A DNA stretch of 64,000 nt, from assembly GCA_938008435.1 (NCBI GenBank), contig CALLKK010000011.1, positions 1 through 64,000 on the forward strand, written 5' to 3'. The DNA comes from an uncultured Steroidobacter sp. (GTDB lineage Bacteria; Pseudomonadota; Gammaproteobacteria; Steroidobacterales; Steroidobacteraceae). Positions 43,733 through 52,134 of the stretch are shown piece after piece; positions within the stretch are counted from its first letter, which is position 1; the number at the start of each line of letters is the position of its first letter. The notes beneath the pieces were generated by a model that saw only the letters and a program-made list of their open reading frames with translations, was not told where the DNA came from and ran no database searches. A program made the position numbers and the translations under genes.

Positions 43733-44325
43733 TCGGCGGCAGAACGTCGCTCGTTGAGCCAGTTGCGCAATGCGAGCAGGAGCCCGAGGGCGATGAAGGC
43801 GCCGGGCGGCAGCATCGCGAGCAAGAATCCCATATCGACGCGAAACAGCGTGATTTCGTCGGCGGGAGCACCGAGCAGCAATTGCGCGCCATGCAGGAGC
43901 GAGCCGCGGCCGACGATTTCGCGCGCAATGCCCAGGATCACGAGGGCCGCTGCGGCGGCGAGCATCAATCGCAGCACGCGCGCAGGCGATGTCGCGTCGT
44001 ACGTTAGATGCACGAACGCGAGATTTGCGACCACGAGCGGCAAGAACACGCCGGTGGCTTGATACGCAGGATGCAGCCAGGCGCGTGCGGTCAGCTCGAT
44101 GAGGGCGACGACGCAGGCGGCAAGCAGCAGCGTGCCAATCGCGCGCGTGTCGCGCTCGAGCCAACGTCCGAGCAGCGCGAGCAAGGCAGTCGTGCACGCG
44201 AACGTCACGAGCGCGGCGATGCCGACGCTCAGGGCGCCGACGAGCGTGTCGCTGGCGGCAAGCAGCGGACAGAGCGCTGTGAGCAGCAGGAGATCGTCGA
44301 GGTGATGCGAGCGCGTATCGGTCAT
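43729..44325 (-). CDS. rnfE: Rnf electron transport complex subunit E
   Basis: Membrane subunit of 198 residues with six hydrophobic segments and the RnfA/RnfE/NqrDE fold. Note the LTALCPLLAASDTLVGAL start and GFLLAMLPPGAFIALGLLLALRNW near the end, which carries the standard RnfE ending. With RnfA it forms the symmetrical membrane pair thought to hold an Fe centre and carry electrons across the membrane. The usual GLNRPLIWNNP-type N-terminus is replaced here by a short hydrophilic start, so the N-terminus is shorter or diverged. Confidence 0.85.
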   Translation of the reverse strand: MTDTRSHHLDDLLLLTALCPLLAASDTLVGALSVGIAALVTFACTTALLALLGRWLERDTRAIGTLLLAACVVALIELTARAWLHPAYQATGVFLPLVVANLAFVHLTYDATSPARVLRLMLAAAAALVILGIAREIVGRGSLLHGAQLLLGAPADEITLFRVDMGFLLAMLPPGAFIALGLLLALRNWLNERRSAAE

Positions 44326-44326
44326 G

Positions 44327-44980
44327 TCAGTCGAAGATCTGTGCGCGCTGCGCGGCGTAGAGCTCGAGCGATCTGCGCACGGCGCGGATGATCGCACGCG
44401 GCGTGATGGTTGCGCCCGTGAAGGCGTCGAAATCGCCGCCGTCCTTGCGCACCGTCCAGCGTTGCTGCGGCGGATCGGCGAGCGAGCGGCCCGCGAAATC
44501 GTCCAGCCAAGCGGCAGCGCGCGTCTCGAATTGATTGCCGAGGCCGGGCGTTTCGTTGTGATGGAGCACCTGCACGCCGATCAGCGCGCCGTCGTAAGCG
44601 ATTGCGACGAGGAGCTCGATGGGACCGCGATAGCCGTCCGGCGCGATCGTGCGCATGACGGCCGCAACCGGCCGGCCCGCTTTGCGTGCACGATAGATGG
44701 TGACAGGACGCTCGCTGCCGACGATGGCGGGCGCCGTGATCTCGATCGTGTCCAGGAGCGGCTCGTTGTCGTACGTCTCGGCGTCCAAGAGCGCGCGCAA
44801 GCCTGCGATCACGCCCGCTTGCTCGTTCTGCACGATACGCTCGCGCGTCGCGCTCGCCATGTAGGCGAGCAGCGCGGTCAAGAGCGTAAGTGCGATGCCG
44901 AGCGCGACCAGACCCTTGAGCCAAGAGCCTGCTGCGCGTGGCTCGGCAGGTGCGGCCTCAGGGGCGTTCGGCGTGTCCAT
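44327..44980 (-). CDS. rnfG: Rnf complex subunit G (covalent FMN)
   Basis: Subunit of 217 residues with one N-terminal membrane helix (about 22-42) and a periplasmic FMN-binding domain. The flavin transfer motif appears as DAFTGATITP, in which the second threonine carries FMN attached by ApbE. HHNETPGLGNQFE is another family block. It overlaps rnfD by 23 bases and ends one base before rnfE starts. Confidence 0.93.
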   Translation of the reverse strand: MDTPNAPEAAPAEPRAAGSWLKGLVALGIALTLLTALLAYMASATRERIVQNEQAGVIAGLRALLDAETYDNEPLLDTIEITAPAIVGSERPVTIYRARKAGRPVAAVMRTIAPDGYRGPIELLVAIAYDGALIGVQVLHHNETPGLGNQFETRAAAWLDDFAGRSLADPPQQRWTVRKDGGDFDAFTGATITPRAIIRAVRRSLELYAAQRAQIFD

Positions 44981-46001
44981 AGATGCGCGGGATCGTATAG
45001 CGGTCGATGAGCGGCACGGCGAAGTTCATGAGCAGCACGGCGAATGCGACGCCGTCCGGATAGCCGCCCCACGTGCGAATGATGTAGGTCAGCACGCCGA
45101 TGCCGCTGGCATAGATCAACCGGCCGCGATCGCTCGTCGCGGCCGAGACCGGATCGGTGGCGATGAAGAACGCACCGAGCAGGCTCGCGCCTGAGGTCAG
45201 GTGAAAGAGGGGGCCGGGATACGTACCTGGATCGACGGCGTACATGATCGTGGCGCAGAGCGCGAGCGAGCCCAGCATCGCGACAGGGATGTGCCAGCGG
45301 ATGATGCGCAGCATGAGCAGCGCGATCCCGCCGATCAATGTCGCGAGGTTCACCCATTCCCAGCCGCGGCCGCCGAGGCCGCCGAAGAGCGGATTCGCGA
45401 GCGCTTCCTGCATCGTCATGCCGAGCGCGAGATTCGTCTTGAGCGCATCGAGCGGTGTCGGCGAGGTGATCGCATCCCATGCGAGCGCCTCGGGCAATCG
45501 TCCGGTGAAAATCGTCGCGGCGGTCTGCGCGAAGGAAAGCTCGGCGGTTTGGATGTCGAGTGCGTGCGGCGGCAACCAACTCAAGAGTTGCGCGGGAAAG
45601 GACACGAGCAGCACGGCATAGCCCACCATCGCCGGATTGAAGAGATTCATGCCGACTCCGCCGAAGGCGTGCTTGGCGAGCAGAATCGCAAATGCGGTGC
45701 CGCTCACGACGAGCCACCATGGTGCAAGCGGCGGTAGGCAAAGCGCCAGAAGGAGCGCCGTGACGATGGCGGTGCCATCGCCGAGATAGAACGCGAGCGG
45801 CTTGCCGCGCAGGCGCAGTGCCAGCGCTTCCGCTGCGAGCGCAGTGGCAACGGCAAGAGCGCTCTGGACGAGGAGCCCCGGACCGAAGAACAGCACGTGC
45901 GCGACGATCGTGGGCAAGAGCGCATAGATCACGATGCGCATCACGCGACCGACGGTATTCGGTGCGACAACGTGCGGCGGCGGTGAAGTCGGAAACTGCA
46001 T
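44958..46001 (-). CDS. rnfD: Rnf complex subunit D (covalent FMN)
   Basis: Polytopic membrane subunit of 347 residues, NqrB/RnfD family. SPPPHV-like sequence at the N-terminus (TSPPPHVVAPNTVGRVM) and GTYPGPLFHLTSGASLLGAFFIATDPVSA in the C-terminal half are signatures. The expected flavinylation region reads DAITSPTPLDALKT: the threonine is present, but the Gly-Ala of the common D-x2-S/T-G-A-T motif is replaced by Ser-Pro. Whether FMN is attached needs testing. It overlaps rnfG. Confidence 0.92.
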   Translation of the reverse strand: MQFPTSPPPHVVAPNTVGRVMRIVIYALLPTIVAHVLFFGPGLLVQSALAVATALAAEALALRLRGKPLAFYLGDGTAIVTALLLALCLPPLAPWWLVVSGTAFAILLAKHAFGGVGMNLFNPAMVGYAVLLVSFPAQLLSWLPPHALDIQTAELSFAQTAATIFTGRLPEALAWDAITSPTPLDALKTNLALGMTMQEALANPLFGGLGGRGWEWVNLATLIGGIALLMLRIIRWHIPVAMLGSLALCATIMYAVDPGTYPGPLFHLTSGASLLGAFFIATDPVSAATSDRGRLIYASGIGVLTYIIRTWGGYPDGVAFAVLLMNFAVPLIDRYTIPRIYGHAERP

Positions 46002-46005
46002 GGCG

Positions 46006-47463
46006 TCAGCTGTCCTTGCGGCGCGCTAGACGCCGTTTTTCTTCGAGCCGCTGGCGCTGCTCGGCTTCGAGGCGCTGCAACCGCGCGATGCGGCTCTCGT
46101 AGCGCTGCCGCGCGGCCTGTGCTGCCGCGCGCGCTCGCAGGTGCGCTGCCAAGTGCGGCTTGGCTTGGCGGAAACGCTCGACCAGCGGGATCTGGCTCGG
46201 ACACACGTAGTCGCAGCAGCCGCATTCGATGCAGTCCATGAGGCCGTAGCGTTCGAGGCCTGCCAGATCGAGCGCCTGCGCGTTCAAATGGAGCTGCTGC
46301 GGCAGCAAGAACGCGGGACAGACCTCGGCGCAGTTGCCGCAGCGGATGCAGGGCATCTCGGGCTGGCGCGGTTCGAGATCGCGAGCGGATGCCGCCACGA
46401 TGCAATTCGTCGTCTTGATAACTGCTGCTTCGTCGGTGGCAAGCGCGGCGCCCATCATCGTGCCGCCCATGAGCAGCCGGGTGATGCGCGGCGTGTAGCC
46501 GCCGCATTCCTCGATGAGTTGCGCGATCGGCGTGCCGATGCGCACGTCGAGATTACGTGCGTGCGCGACGCCAGCGCCAGTGATCGTCACGATGCGGCTG
46601 ACCAGAGGCTCGCCGCGCGCGACCCAGCGTGCGACGGCGGCCGCGGTCGCGACGTTGTGGCACAAGACGCCGATATCGCGCGGCAGGCCGTCATGCGGCA
46701 CTTCCTTGCCGAACACCGCGGCGATGAGCTGACGTTCGCCGCCCGCGGGATAAATCGCTGCGACTTGCGTGAGGCGTAGCCGTTCGTCGCCTGCGCGCGT
46801 AAGCGCCGCTTGCATCGCCTGCTGTGCTTGCGGCGCATTGTCTTCGAGCGCAATGACGCACTCGCGCGCTTCGAGCGCGTGCATCAGGATGCGCGCACCG
46901 AGCACCACTTCGTCGGCGCGTTCGCGCATCAGCATTTCGTCGCAGCTGATATACGGCTCGCATTCGGCGCCGTTGATCAGCAGCGCGAGATGCTCACGCT
47001 CGGCGGCGCTGGCGAGCTTGGCGACGGTCGGAAACCCCGCGCCGCCCAATCCGACGATGCCGGCACGGCCGATCCATTGTCTGAGCTCAGCGGGGGCAAG
47101 CGCCGTGAAGTCTTCGATCGCACGCTCACGATGACGCGCATCGCTGCCGTCGTTGGCGATCACGATGCTGAGCGCCGGTGCGCCGCCGTGATTCGCTGCG
47201 GGGCGCGGCTCGATGGCCACGACCTCGCCGGCGATCGGTGCGTGGAGCCACGCGCTCACGAGCGTGCTCGGGCGCGCGATCGGCTGACCGAGCGCCACGC
47301 GCTCACCGACGGCGACGATCGGCACGGCGCGTTCGCCGGCGTGCTGATCGAGCGTGAGCACGGCGTGCGCGGGGGGCGCCGCCGTAGCGATGGGATCGCG
47401 TGTCGAGCGCTCCTTGTGCGCCTCGAGCCGCAGACCGCCGCGTGCGCGTACTGCCGTCTGCAT
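46006..47463 (-). CDS. rnfC: Rnf complex subunit C (NADH-binding, 2x[4Fe-4S])
   Basis: Peripheral subunit of 485 residues. The NADH/FMN region has GRAGIVGLGGAGFPTVAKL and LLINGAECEPYISCDEMLM. Two ferredoxin-like clusters follow in CIRCGNCAEVCP and CIECGCCDYVCP. The C-terminus is a charged helix rich in Arg, Glu and Gln of about 60 residues, much shorter than the long Ala/Lys-rich tail of E. coli RsxC. It lies 3 bases after rnfB and 4 bases before rnfD. Confidence 0.95.
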   Translation of the reverse strand: MQTAVRARGGLRLEAHKERSTRDPIATAAPPAHAVLTLDQHAGERAVPIVAVGERVALGQPIARPSTLVSAWLHAPIAGEVVAIEPRPAANHGGAPALSIVIANDGSDARHRERAIEDFTALAPAELRQWIGRAGIVGLGGAGFPTVAKLASAAEREHLALLINGAECEPYISCDEMLMRERADEVVLGARILMHALEARECVIALEDNAPQAQQAMQAALTRAGDERLRLTQVAAIYPAGGERQLIAAVFGKEVPHDGLPRDIGVLCHNVATAAAVARWVARGEPLVSRIVTITGAGVAHARNLDVRIGTPIAQLIEECGGYTPRITRLLMGGTMMGAALATDEAAVIKTTNCIVAASARDLEPRQPEMPCIRCGNCAEVCPAFLLPQQLHLNAQALDLAGLERYGLMDCIECGCCDYVCPSQIPLVERFRQAKPHLAAHLRARAAAQAARQRYESRIARLQRLEAEQRQRLEEKRRLARRKDS

Positions 47464-47466
47464 CGT

Positions 47467-48027
47467 TCAACTCGCGACGGCGTCGAGCAGCGCGCTCGGA
47501 TGCGTCGTTTCGGTGACGAGCTCGTGAGCGGGCCGCATGACGATGCAATCGACCGGGCAGGGCGGAATGCACAGCTCGCAGCCGGTGCACTCGGCGGCGA
47601 TCACAGTGTGCATGTGGCGCGGCGCACCGACGATCGCATCGACGGGACAGGCTTGAATGCACTTGGTGCAGCCGATGCACGCGGGTTCGTCGATCCACGC
47701 GACCATCGGGATCGACGGCATCGTGCCGAAACGAGGATCGACCGGTTTCGGGGCGCGGCCGAGCAGCGCGGCGAGCGCTGCTGCCGTCGCATCGCCGCCC
47801 GGCGGACATTGATTGATGTCTGCGGCGCCATCGGCGATGGCTGTCGCATACGGTCGGCAGCCCGCGAACGTGCAGCGCCGGCATTGCGTTTGCGGCAGGA
47901 TCCGATCGATGCGCTCGATGAGGCGCGCACGCTCGACAAGCTCCGCTTGTTTCGCAGCGACGCGGTTCGCGAACAGCGCAGCGCCTGCGAACGTGAGGAG
48001 CAAGACGAACGCGGCCAGCTCGGTCAT
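47467..48027 (-). CDS. rnfB: Rnf complex subunit B (ferredoxin-type)
   Basis: Subunit of 186 residues with an N-terminal membrane helix (about 4-20). The first cluster site CRRCTFAGC followed by INQCPPGG replaces the common CGQCGYPGC but keeps the cysteine spacing. Two [4Fe-4S] motifs follow, CIGCTKCIQACP and CTGCELCIPPCP. It relays electrons to RnfC. Its ATG overlaps the rnfA stop as ATGA. Confidence 0.94.
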   Translation of the reverse strand: MTELAAFVLLLTFAGAALFANRVAAKQAELVERARLIERIDRILPQTQCRRCTFAGCRPYATAIADGAADINQCPPGGDATAAALAALLGRAPKPVDPRFGTMPSIPMVAWIDEPACIGCTKCIQACPVDAIVGAPRHMHTVIAAECTGCELCIPPCPVDCIVMRPAHELVTETTHPSALLDAVAS

Positions 48028-48602
48028 TCTGGAATGAGTCCGCTGAAACCCATGCAGCCGAGCGCGATCAGGCCGATCGCGATGAGCGTGATCGGTGCCT
48101 GCCTGAACGGCGCAGGCACGTCGGCGTAGCGCAACCTTTCGTAGAGCGTCGCGGTTGCGAGCAGCAGGAACGCAAAAGCAAACGCCGCTGCCGCCGAGAT
48201 CAGCACGACGCCGAGCAGGCGTTGCGCGAACGTCAGGCTCATGAAGGCGACGCCGAGCGCAGCGCCGTTGGCGGTGAGCAGCAGCGCGAAAGCCGGCCGC
48301 GCCGGCAGGCGCGCGCTCCAGCGCCGGAATGCGATTTCCGTGAGCTGTGCGACGGTGGCGGCGACCGCAACGAACACCGGCGTGCGCAGATAAGCGATGT
48401 CCAATGGCACGAGCACGAACGTGGCCAACAGCCAGCTGACGGTGGCGGCGAGCGGCACTGCGACCAGACTCGCTTGTGCGAGCCCCACAGCGTTTTCGTA
48501 CGGATCGTCCGTGTCGAGGAACGGCCGCCAGCCTGCGATGCCGCAAATAGCAACCAGGCTCACCAGCACGGCGCTCAGCAGAATGAGGAGCAGTGACGAC
48601 AT
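48024..48602 (-). CDS. rnfA: Rnf electron transport complex subunit A
   Basis: Membrane subunit of 192 residues with six hydrophobic segments, first gene of the rnfABCDGE-nth operon. The complex couples electron flow between NADH and ferredoxin to ion movement, or, as Rsx in E. coli, keeps SoxR reduced; which applies here is unknown. The sequence has drifted from typical RnfA (the usual VLSQFLGLCPFLGVS block is missing), so position in the operon is important evidence. The upstream 93 bases separate it from metG on the same strand. Confidence 0.82.
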   Translation of the reverse strand: MSSLLLILLSAVLVSLVAICGIAGWRPFLDTDDPYENAVGLAQASLVAVPLAATVSWLLATFVLVPLDIAYLRTPVFVAVAATVAQLTEIAFRRWSARLPARPAFALLLTANGAALGVAFMSLTFAQRLLGVVLISAAAAFAFAFLLLATATLYERLRYADVPAPFRQAPITLIAIGLIALGCMGFSGLIPE

Positions 48603-48695
48603 CGCGACCTTGCGAGCTGGTTGGCGTGGGCCGGCGCATCGCGCGTGTGCGCGACGCGCGCACCCAACGTGCCTTCAGTCAACTGTTTACAGCGT

Positions 48696-50786
48696 TCACT
48701 TGACCTTCATGCCCGGTGTCGCGCCGGCATCGGGCGACAGCAGGAAGATGTCTTTGCCGCCGGGACCGGCCGCGAGCACCATGCCTTCCGAAGTGCCGAA
48801 ACGCATCTTGCGCGGCTTCAAGTTCGCCAGCACCAGCGTCAGCCGGCCGATGAGCTGCTCGGGCGTGTAGGCCGAGCGAATGCCGGCGAACACGGTGCGC
48901 TGCGCATCGCCGATGTCGACGGTGAGCTTCAAGAGCTTGTCGGCGCCCTCGACGGTTTCGGCATTTACGATCTTCGCGATGCGCAGATCGAGCTTGGCGA
49001 AATCCTCGATCGTGATCTCTGCTGTCTCTGCGGCCGCGGACGCAGGAGCGTTGCCCGCGCTTGGCTTCGCCGGTGCCGCGGCGGCATTGGCGGCTGGCGC
49101 ATCGAACAAGGCTTCGAGCTGCTTGGCGTCGACGCGCTGCATGAGATGCTCGTAGGGCTTGATCGTGCCGGCGGTGTCGTCGTCGAGCTGCGACCAGCGC
49201 AGCGGCAGCGACAGTCCGAGGAAGCCGGCCGCCTTCTCCGCCGTGCGCGGCAGGATCGGCGCGAGGTACAGCGTCAGACGACGGAACGCGTGGATGCAGT
49301 CCGAGCAGACCTCGTGCAGGCGCTGCGTCTTGCTCGCGTCCTTGGCGATCTCCCACGGCTTCTCGCGGTCGATCGCGGCGTTGATCGCATCGGCAAGATC
49401 CATGATCTCGCGCACCGCTTTGCCGAACTCGCGTTCCTCGTAGTACTCGCGAATGCGCGCCTCGCGCTCGCGGGCGAGCAACGTCCAACGTGCGGTGGCA
49501 ACGTCGCGATTCGTATCGACGGGCAGCACCTGGCCGCCGAAGCGCTTGGTAATGAAGCCGGCCGCGCGGCTGGCGATGTTGACGTACTTGCCGACGAGGT
49601 CGCTGTTGACGCGCGCGACGAAATCCTCGGGATTGAAGTCGAGGTCTTCGACATTCGCATTCAGCTTGGCGGCGAGGTAATACCTCAGCCACTCGGCGTT
49701 GAGGCCGAGATCGAGATATTTCAGCGGACTGATGCCGGTGCCGCGCGACTTCGACATCTTCGCGCCCGAGACCGTGATGAAGCCGTGTACGTACACGTGG
49801 CTCGGCACTTTGCGTCCCGCGAAATGCAGCATCGCCGGCCAGAACAGCGTGTGGAAGTAGATGATGTCCTTGCCGATGAAGTGAATCTGCTCGACGTCGG
49901 GCGCAGCGAGAAATTCGTCGAACGAGCGCTCTTCGCCGTTGGCGCGCGCCTTGCCGGCGTCGAAGTAGCTCTTGAGCGAGGCGAGATAGCCGACCGGAGC
50001 ATCCAGCCAGACATAGAAGAACTTGCCCGGCGCGTCCGGGATCGGAATGCCGAAGTACGGCGCATCGCGCGAGATGTCCCAGTCGCCGAGCGCTTGGTCG
50101 CCTTCGGCGCGCAGCCACTCGCGCGCTTTGTTCGCGACGGCGGGTTGCAGCCGGCCGGGCGCGCTCAGCCACTCGTTCAGGAACTCGACGCAGCGCGGAT
50201 CGGAGAGCTTGAAGAAGTAATGATCCGAAACCTTGCGCACCGGCGTCGCGCCGGAGAGCGTCGAATAAGGATTGATCAGGTCGGTCGGCGCGTAGACCGT
50301 GCTGCAGTTCTCGCAGGCATCGCCGTACTGATCCTTGGCGTGGCACTTGGGGCACTCGCCTTTGATGTAGCGGTCCGGCAGGAACATCTCCTTGACCGGA
50401 TCGAAGAACTGCTCGACCGGCTTCGTGTAGATCAGGCCGGCCGCCTGGAGCTTGCGATAGATGTCCGTCGAGAGCGCGACGTTTTCGGGCGAATGCGTCG
50501 AGTGCCAATGGTCGAAGGAGATCGCAAAGCCTTCGAGATATTGCGGGCGGCCGGCTGCAACGCGCGTCACGAGCTCTTCGGGCGTGATGCCTTCGGCCTG
50601 CGCCTTGAGCATGATCGGCGCGCCGTGCGCGTCGTCCGCGCAGACGAAATGCACCTTGTGCCCGAGCATGCGCTGGAATCGCACCCAGATGTCGGCCTGG
50701 ATGTATTCCATGATGTGGCCGATGTGAAACGGCCCGTTGGCATACGGAAGAGCAGTCGTGACGAAGAGGTTGCGGACGGAAGACAT
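48696..50786 (-). CDS. metG: methionyl-tRNA synthetase
   Basis: Class I synthetase of 696 residues. HIGH is at 21-24, KMSKS lies near residue 341, and the zinc knuckle is CPKCHAKDQYGDACENC. The C-terminus (about 590-696) is the EMAP/Trbp111 tRNA-binding fold (DLRIAKIVNAETVEGADKLLKL split over two strands), giving the dimeric long form as in E. coli. In E. coli and Pseudomonas metG is divergent from apbC with nothing between; here a pilT-kinase cassette of about 5 kb separates them. Confidence 0.97.
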   Translation of the reverse strand: MSSVRNLFVTTALPYANGPFHIGHIMEYIQADIWVRFQRMLGHKVHFVCADDAHGAPIMLKAQAEGITPEELVTRVAAGRPQYLEGFAISFDHWHSTHSPENVALSTDIYRKLQAAGLIYTKPVEQFFDPVKEMFLPDRYIKGECPKCHAKDQYGDACENCSTVYAPTDLINPYSTLSGATPVRKVSDHYFFKLSDPRCVEFLNEWLSAPGRLQPAVANKAREWLRAEGDQALGDWDISRDAPYFGIPIPDAPGKFFYVWLDAPVGYLASLKSYFDAGKARANGEERSFDEFLAAPDVEQIHFIGKDIIYFHTLFWPAMLHFAGRKVPSHVYVHGFITVSGAKMSKSRGTGISPLKYLDLGLNAEWLRYYLAAKLNANVEDLDFNPEDFVARVNSDLVGKYVNIASRAAGFITKRFGGQVLPVDTNRDVATARWTLLAREREARIREYYEEREFGKAVREIMDLADAINAAIDREKPWEIAKDASKTQRLHEVCSDCIHAFRRLTLYLAPILPRTAEKAAGFLGLSLPLRWSQLDDDTAGTIKPYEHLMQRVDAKQLEALFDAPAANAAAAPAKPSAGNAPASAAAETAEITIEDFAKLDLRIAKIVNAETVEGADKLLKLTVDIGDAQRTVFAGIRSAYTPEQLIGRLTLVLANLKPRKMRFGTSEGMVLAAGPGGKDIFLLSPDAGATPGMKVK

Positions 50787-50884
50787 AGGGATTTTCGGCG
50801 CGGAGAAAGCGCGATTATGGCATGCCCCGGCGCAAAGTGACGGCCCGGGGACATGGCTGAGCGGGGACGGAAGGTGATCCCGGC

Positions 50885-50917
50885 AGCGCGGCGTGGCGCC
50901 GGCGTGGCCGCCGCGCT
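50885..50917 (-). terminator. hairpin downstream of the second PilT-type gene
   Basis: AGCGCGGCG (50885-50893) pairs with CGCCGCGCT (50909-50917) across a 15-base loop, 5 bases after the stop. There is no T-tract. Confidence 0.35.
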
Positions 50918-50922
50918 CGGGG

Positions 50923-52038
50923 TCAGCCCAGGTGCTTGACCGACTCGAATTTCGCCTTGTTGATGGCCTTCTTGTAGGCCTCCTTGCCGCTGATGAGGCC
51001 TTTGTCGAGCAGCTCCTGAATGGCCGAGTCCATCAAGCGCATGCCGTACTGTGCGCCGCTCTGCATCGTGTTCTCGAGCTGTTCGAGCTTGCCTTGGCGG
51101 ATCAGGTTCGCGACCGCGGGCGTGTTGACCAGGATCTCTAGGGCGGCGACGCGGCCCGGCTTGTCGGCGCGCGGGATGAGCTGCTGCGAGATCACGCCGC
51201 GCAGCGAGGTCGACAGCATTACGCGCACGTGCGGCTGTTTGTCGGCGGGGAACGCGTTGACCATGCGATCGATCGTGGCCGCGGCGCCGTTCGTATGGAG
51301 CGTGCCCATGACGAGAATGCCCATTTCGGCGGCCGTCACCGCGATGCTCATCGTCTCGTAGTCGCGCAACTCGCCGACGAGGATGACGTCGGGATCCTCG
51401 CGCAGGGCCGAATGCAGCGCTTGCGCGAAGGAGGGGCTGTGAGTGCCGACCTCGCGCTGGCTGATCAGGCAGTTCTTGCGCTGGTGCACGAACTCGATCG
51501 GATCTTCGATCGTCAGGATGTGCCCCTTCAGGCGCGAATTGATGTCGTCGATCATCGCCGCGAGCGTCGTCGATTTACCCGAGCCGGTCTTGCCGGTGAC
51601 GAGGATCAGGCCGTTGTTGACGCGGCAGAGATTGCGCACGGCATCCGGCATGTTGAGCTGATCGAGCGTGAGCGCTTTCGAGGGGATCGCGCGGCACACG
51701 GCGCCCAAGCCGTACAGGTGGCGCATGACGTTCACGCGAAAGCGCGAGACGCCCGGAATGATGTAGGCGAAATCCGCGCCGTGCTTCTCTTCGAGTCGCT
51801 GCAGCGCCGTGCGCGGCATGATCTCGAGCAGCACTTCCTCGACGAACTGCGGCGACAGCACTTCCTGACGCAGCACTTGCAGCTCGCCGTAGAGGCGGAT
51901 GCGCGGCGGCTCGCCGGCGATGAAGTGCAGGTCCGAGCCGTTCTTGGCGAGCACCTCTTTGAGGTACTCGTCGATACGGCGAGGACCGACATGTTGAGTG
52001 CCGGTGTTACCTGCGATCGTGCCGAGCTCTGTGCTCAC
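50923..52038 (-). CDS. PilT-type twitching/secretion ATPase (second copy)
   Basis: Hexameric retraction ATPase family member of 371 residues with a short extra N-terminus of about 20 residues. Walker A GKTGSGKST is at 149-157, followed by the Asp box LTIEDPIEFVH, Walker B ALREDPDVILVGELRD and the His box LVMGTLHTNGAA. The sequence is closer to PilT than PilU in the core. The PilT C-terminal AIRNLI block reads AVANLI. It lies 96 bases after the other PilT-type gene. It may be named pilU in other annotations. Confidence 0.88.
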   Translation of the reverse strand: MSTELGTIAGNTGTQHVGPRRIDEYLKEVLAKNGSDLHFIAGEPPRIRLYGELQVLRQEVLSPQFVEEVLLEIMPRTALQRLEEKHGADFAYIIPGVSRFRVNVMRHLYGLGAVCRAIPSKALTLDQLNMPDAVRNLCRVNNGLILVTGKTGSGKSTTLAAMIDDINSRLKGHILTIEDPIEFVHQRKNCLISQREVGTHSPSFAQALHSALREDPDVILVGELRDYETMSIAVTAAEMGILVMGTLHTNGAAATIDRMVNAFPADKQPHVRVMLSTSLRGVISQQLIPRADKPGRVAALEILVNTPAVANLIRQGKLEQLENTMQSGAQYGMRLMDSAIQELLDKGLISGKEAYKKAINKAKFESVKHLG

Positions 52039-52134
52039 GGAAAAAAGCTCCGATGTGGACGTGATACGGCTGACGACGGCGATGCGAAGGACGAGCGGGC
52101 GATTCCTGCGTCGGCCTGCGCATCGCCTCCACGC

